NCBI GenBank assembly: GCA_030593185.1
Contig: JAUVHQ010000135.1
Location: 1 to 6,100 of the forward strand
DNA length: 6,100 nt
Direction: 5' to 3'
Source: Bacteroidota bacterium
Lineage (GTDB): Bacteria > Bacteroidota > Bacteroidia > Bacteroidales > VadinHA17
This document shows, piece after piece, positions 5,037 through 6,100 of the stretch. Numbering within the stretch: position 1 is the first letter of the stretch; each line of letters opens with the position of its first letter. Below the pieces are notes generated by a model. The model was not told the DNA's origin. It saw only the letters and a program-made list of their open reading frames with translations, and did not search any database. A program made the translations under genes and the position numbers.

Positions 5037-5050
5037 GAGTCATCAAGTAA

Positions 5051-5068
5051 TGTGAACCCGGAGGAATT
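5051..5068 (-). repeat. 18-bp duplicate of the tRNA-Arg 3' end
   Basis: TGTGAACCCGGAGGAATT at 5051-5068 is identical to 5099-5116, which covers the last 16 bases of the tRNA gene (end of the T loop, 3' half of the T stem, acceptor strand, discriminator) plus 2 bp downstream. The copy lies 48 bp beyond the gene end in the tRNA sense. No other tRNA part accompanies it. It may be a scar of an integration site (att-like core) or the remnant of a lost tandem tRNA gene. Confidence 0.7.
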
Positions 5069-5070
5069 AT

Positions 5071-5093
5071 AGGCTACCTATGGCAGCCTTTTT
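5071..5093 (+). terminator. Probable intrinsic terminator after nagB
   Basis: AGGCT (5071-5075) and CC (5077-5078) pair with GG (5082-5083) and AGCCT (5085-5089) around loop TAT, with one A/C mismatch, and the 3' arm runs into five T (5089-5093). It is 71 bp after the nagB stop. In the opposite sense the stem is followed only by ATAATT, so it would serve the convergent tRNA transcript less well. Confidence 0.6.
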
Positions 5094-5100
5094 CCGTTTG

Positions 5101-5174
5101 TGAACCCGGAGGAATTCGAATCCCCAACCTCCTGATCCGTAGTCAGGTGCACTATCCAGTTATGCTACGGGTCC
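5101..5174 (-). tRNA. tRNA-Arg (anticodon ACG)
   Basis: The 74-nt minus-strand sequence folds as a complete cloverleaf. The acceptor stem GGACCCG/CGGGTTC has one G-U pair and discriminator A. The D stem is GCAT/GTGC. The anticodon stem CCTGA/TCAGG holds loop CTACGGA, giving anticodon ACG for arginine CGN codons (A34 is normally converted to inosine by TadA). The T arm is GGGGA, loop TTCGAAT, TCCTC. The 3' CCA is not encoded (CAA follows the discriminator), so it must be added after transcription. It is convergent with nagB and divergent from the AsmA-like gene. Confidence 0.96.
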
Positions 5175-5189
5175 TTTTTATTCGATTGG

Positions 5190-5197
5190 CAAAGATA
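5190..5197 (-). promoter_or_regulatory. Probable -7 box (TATCTTTG) for tRNA-Arg
   Basis: On the minus strand TATCTTTG is a full match to the Bacteroidetes -7 consensus TAnnTTTG. It is 15 bp before the mature tRNA 5' end, which leaves a leader of about 8-10 nt. A clear -33 TTG is not seen at the expected distance. Confidence 0.6.
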
Positions 5198-5318
5198 GAA
5201 ATTTTTTGAATCCTTTCCATCTATTGATTTCATAAAAAATTATAATAAATGGGAGTCAGTTATTTTTTAAATTTTAATATTATATTAATTTTATTGAAAT
5301 TAATCAAGCCAAAATATC

Positions 5319-6100
5319 ATGAAGAAAATCGCAAAAATAATCCTGAAATCATTTTTAATAATTCTACTTATTCTAATAATAGTAATCATCTCTGTTCCAT
5401 ATCTTTTCAAAAACCAGCTTCTGGATAAAGTTAAGGAAGAGATTAACAAAAATGTGAATGCAAAAGTTGAGTTTGCTGATTTCAAAGTTGGTTTAATTAA
5501 ACATTTTCCTAACCTGAGTGTATCACTTACAGATTTAAATGTAACAGGTATAGATTCGTTCAGTAATGACACACTGATATCATTTAAATCATTTAGTACA
5601 GCAATAGACTTGTTAAGTCTTATTAAGAAAGATGGAATAAATGTCCGGTCGGTATCTTTGATCGAACCCCGTATTCATGCCAAAGTTACGGAGGACGATA
5701 AAGTTAACTGGGATATAATGAAGGAATCTGAAGAAGAAACGATTGAGGAACCTGATACTGTTGTATCCGGAACGCCGGATTTTATAGTGAATTTGAAGAA
5801 ATTTGAAATAGTTGATGCAGATATAATATATGAAGATCTGAAAACGAAAATGTTTGCTTCTATACAAAACTTAAATTTTGAGTTGAGTGGAAATATGTCT
5901 GCAGATTATACAGAACTGAACCTTAGTTCATCAATTGGAGATATTGATTTTATATATGGAGGAATGCAATATTTAAGAAATGCCGTGCTAAAGATGAGTG
6001 CCGGGATAGGAGCCGATATGAAAAATATGATCTTTACTTTCATGGATAACAGTATCTCACTTAATGACCTGGGGATTGGCTTTGATGGAAAAGTTGAAAT
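5319..6100 (+). CDS. AsmA-like envelope protein, N-terminal 260 residues
   Basis: The reading frame stays open to the window edge, so this is a partial gene; AsmA-like proteins of this phylum are usually several hundred residues longer. Seen: a basic start (MKKIAKIILK), one strongly hydrophobic segment at ~11-29 that should anchor the protein in the inner membrane with the rest in the periplasm, then KVKEEINKNVNAKVEF (37-52), HFPNLSVSLTDLNVTG (62-77), SLIEPRIHAKV (113-123) and KVNWDI (128-133). These are the recurring landmarks of the AsmA N-terminal domain in Bacteroidetes. An acidic low-complexity stretch (136-146) follows. Alternating beta-strand-like segments after ~155 fit the repeat-beta-groove fold proposed for AsmA/TamB-type lipid transporters. 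Its role is likely outer-membrane lipid homeostasis (family knowledge; no specific substrate). ATG 5319 precedes the membrane segment at the usual distance. I see no clear promoter box before it. Confidence 0.87.
   Translation, partial: MKKIAKIILKSFLIILLILIIVIISVPYLFKNQLLDKVKEEINKNVNAKVEFADFKVGLIKHFPNLSVSLTDLNVTGIDSFSNDTLISFKSFSTAIDLLSLIKKDGINVRSVSLIEPRIHAKVTEDDKVNWDIMKESEEETIEEPDTVVSGTPDFIVNLKKFEIVDADIIYEDLKTKMFASIQNLNFELSGNMSADYTELNLSSSIGDIDFIYGGMQYLRNAVLKMSAGIGADMKNMIFTFMDNSISLNDLGIGFDGKVE

Noticed and set aside
5011..5068. A second, degenerate tRNA gene between nagB and tRNA-Arg
   Set aside because: Only the last 16 tRNA bases match; the preceding minus-strand sequence does not form D, anticodon or 5' acceptor parts.
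5300..5867. Minus-strand open frames opposite the AsmA-like gene
   Set aside because: The plus-strand frame is continuous to the window edge and shows the AsmA landmarks; the reverse frames are AT-rich shadows.

Overview
The window looks like a chromosomal segment of a Bacteroidota (Bacteroidetes) bacterium, probably Bacteroidales/Marinilabiliales-like. Four things point there: a NagB-LmbE fusion protein of the type found in that phylum, an AsmA-like protein with the phylum's usual N-terminus, TAnnTTTG-type -7 boxes, and a tRNA gene without an encoded CCA. Placement below phylum level is a guess. I found no transposase, integrase, CRISPR array or defence gene.

Layout. Positions 1-277 (minus) hold the N-terminal part of a PfkB-family sugar kinase, cut by the window edge. 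Positions 452-1087 (minus) hold a SIS-domain arabinose-5-phosphate isomerase without CBS domains, whose last 18 residues are encoded by a simple-sequence repeat. A 787-bp divergent intergenic region (1088-1874) follows, full of repeats, hairpins and a 12-bp-period palindromic site. Positions 1875-2912 (plus) encode a zinc- and NAD-dependent polyol (sorbitol/L-iditol-type) dehydrogenase. Positions 3077-4999 (plus) encode a 640-residue glucosamine-6-phosphate deaminase fused to a PIG-L/LmbE deacetylase-like domain. A hairpin, a probable terminator and a tRNA-Arg(ACG) gene (minus) follow. Positions 5319-6100 (plus) hold the start of an AsmA-like envelope protein, cut by the right edge.

The genes share a sugar-phosphate theme. 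The dehydrogenase could oxidise a polyol to a ketose, the kinase could phosphorylate it, the isomerase interconverts ribulose-5-P and arabinose-5-P (Kdo/LPS precursor), and the fusion protein would feed amino sugars into fructose-6-P. Joint regulation is inference only. The 162-164 bp gaps between same-strand neighbours argue against one tight operon.

The least ordinary signal is outside the genes. Almost every intergenic space carries short tandem arrays, often with a 7-bp period but different unit sequences. They appear polarised: purine-rich units downstream of genes and ACTC/AACT-type pyrimidine-richer units upstream, read in the sense of the gene. Interspersed are perfect short hairpins and two copies of an element with common ends. 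A tRNA 3'-end duplication and a G9 tract in the isomerase tail are also worth checking.
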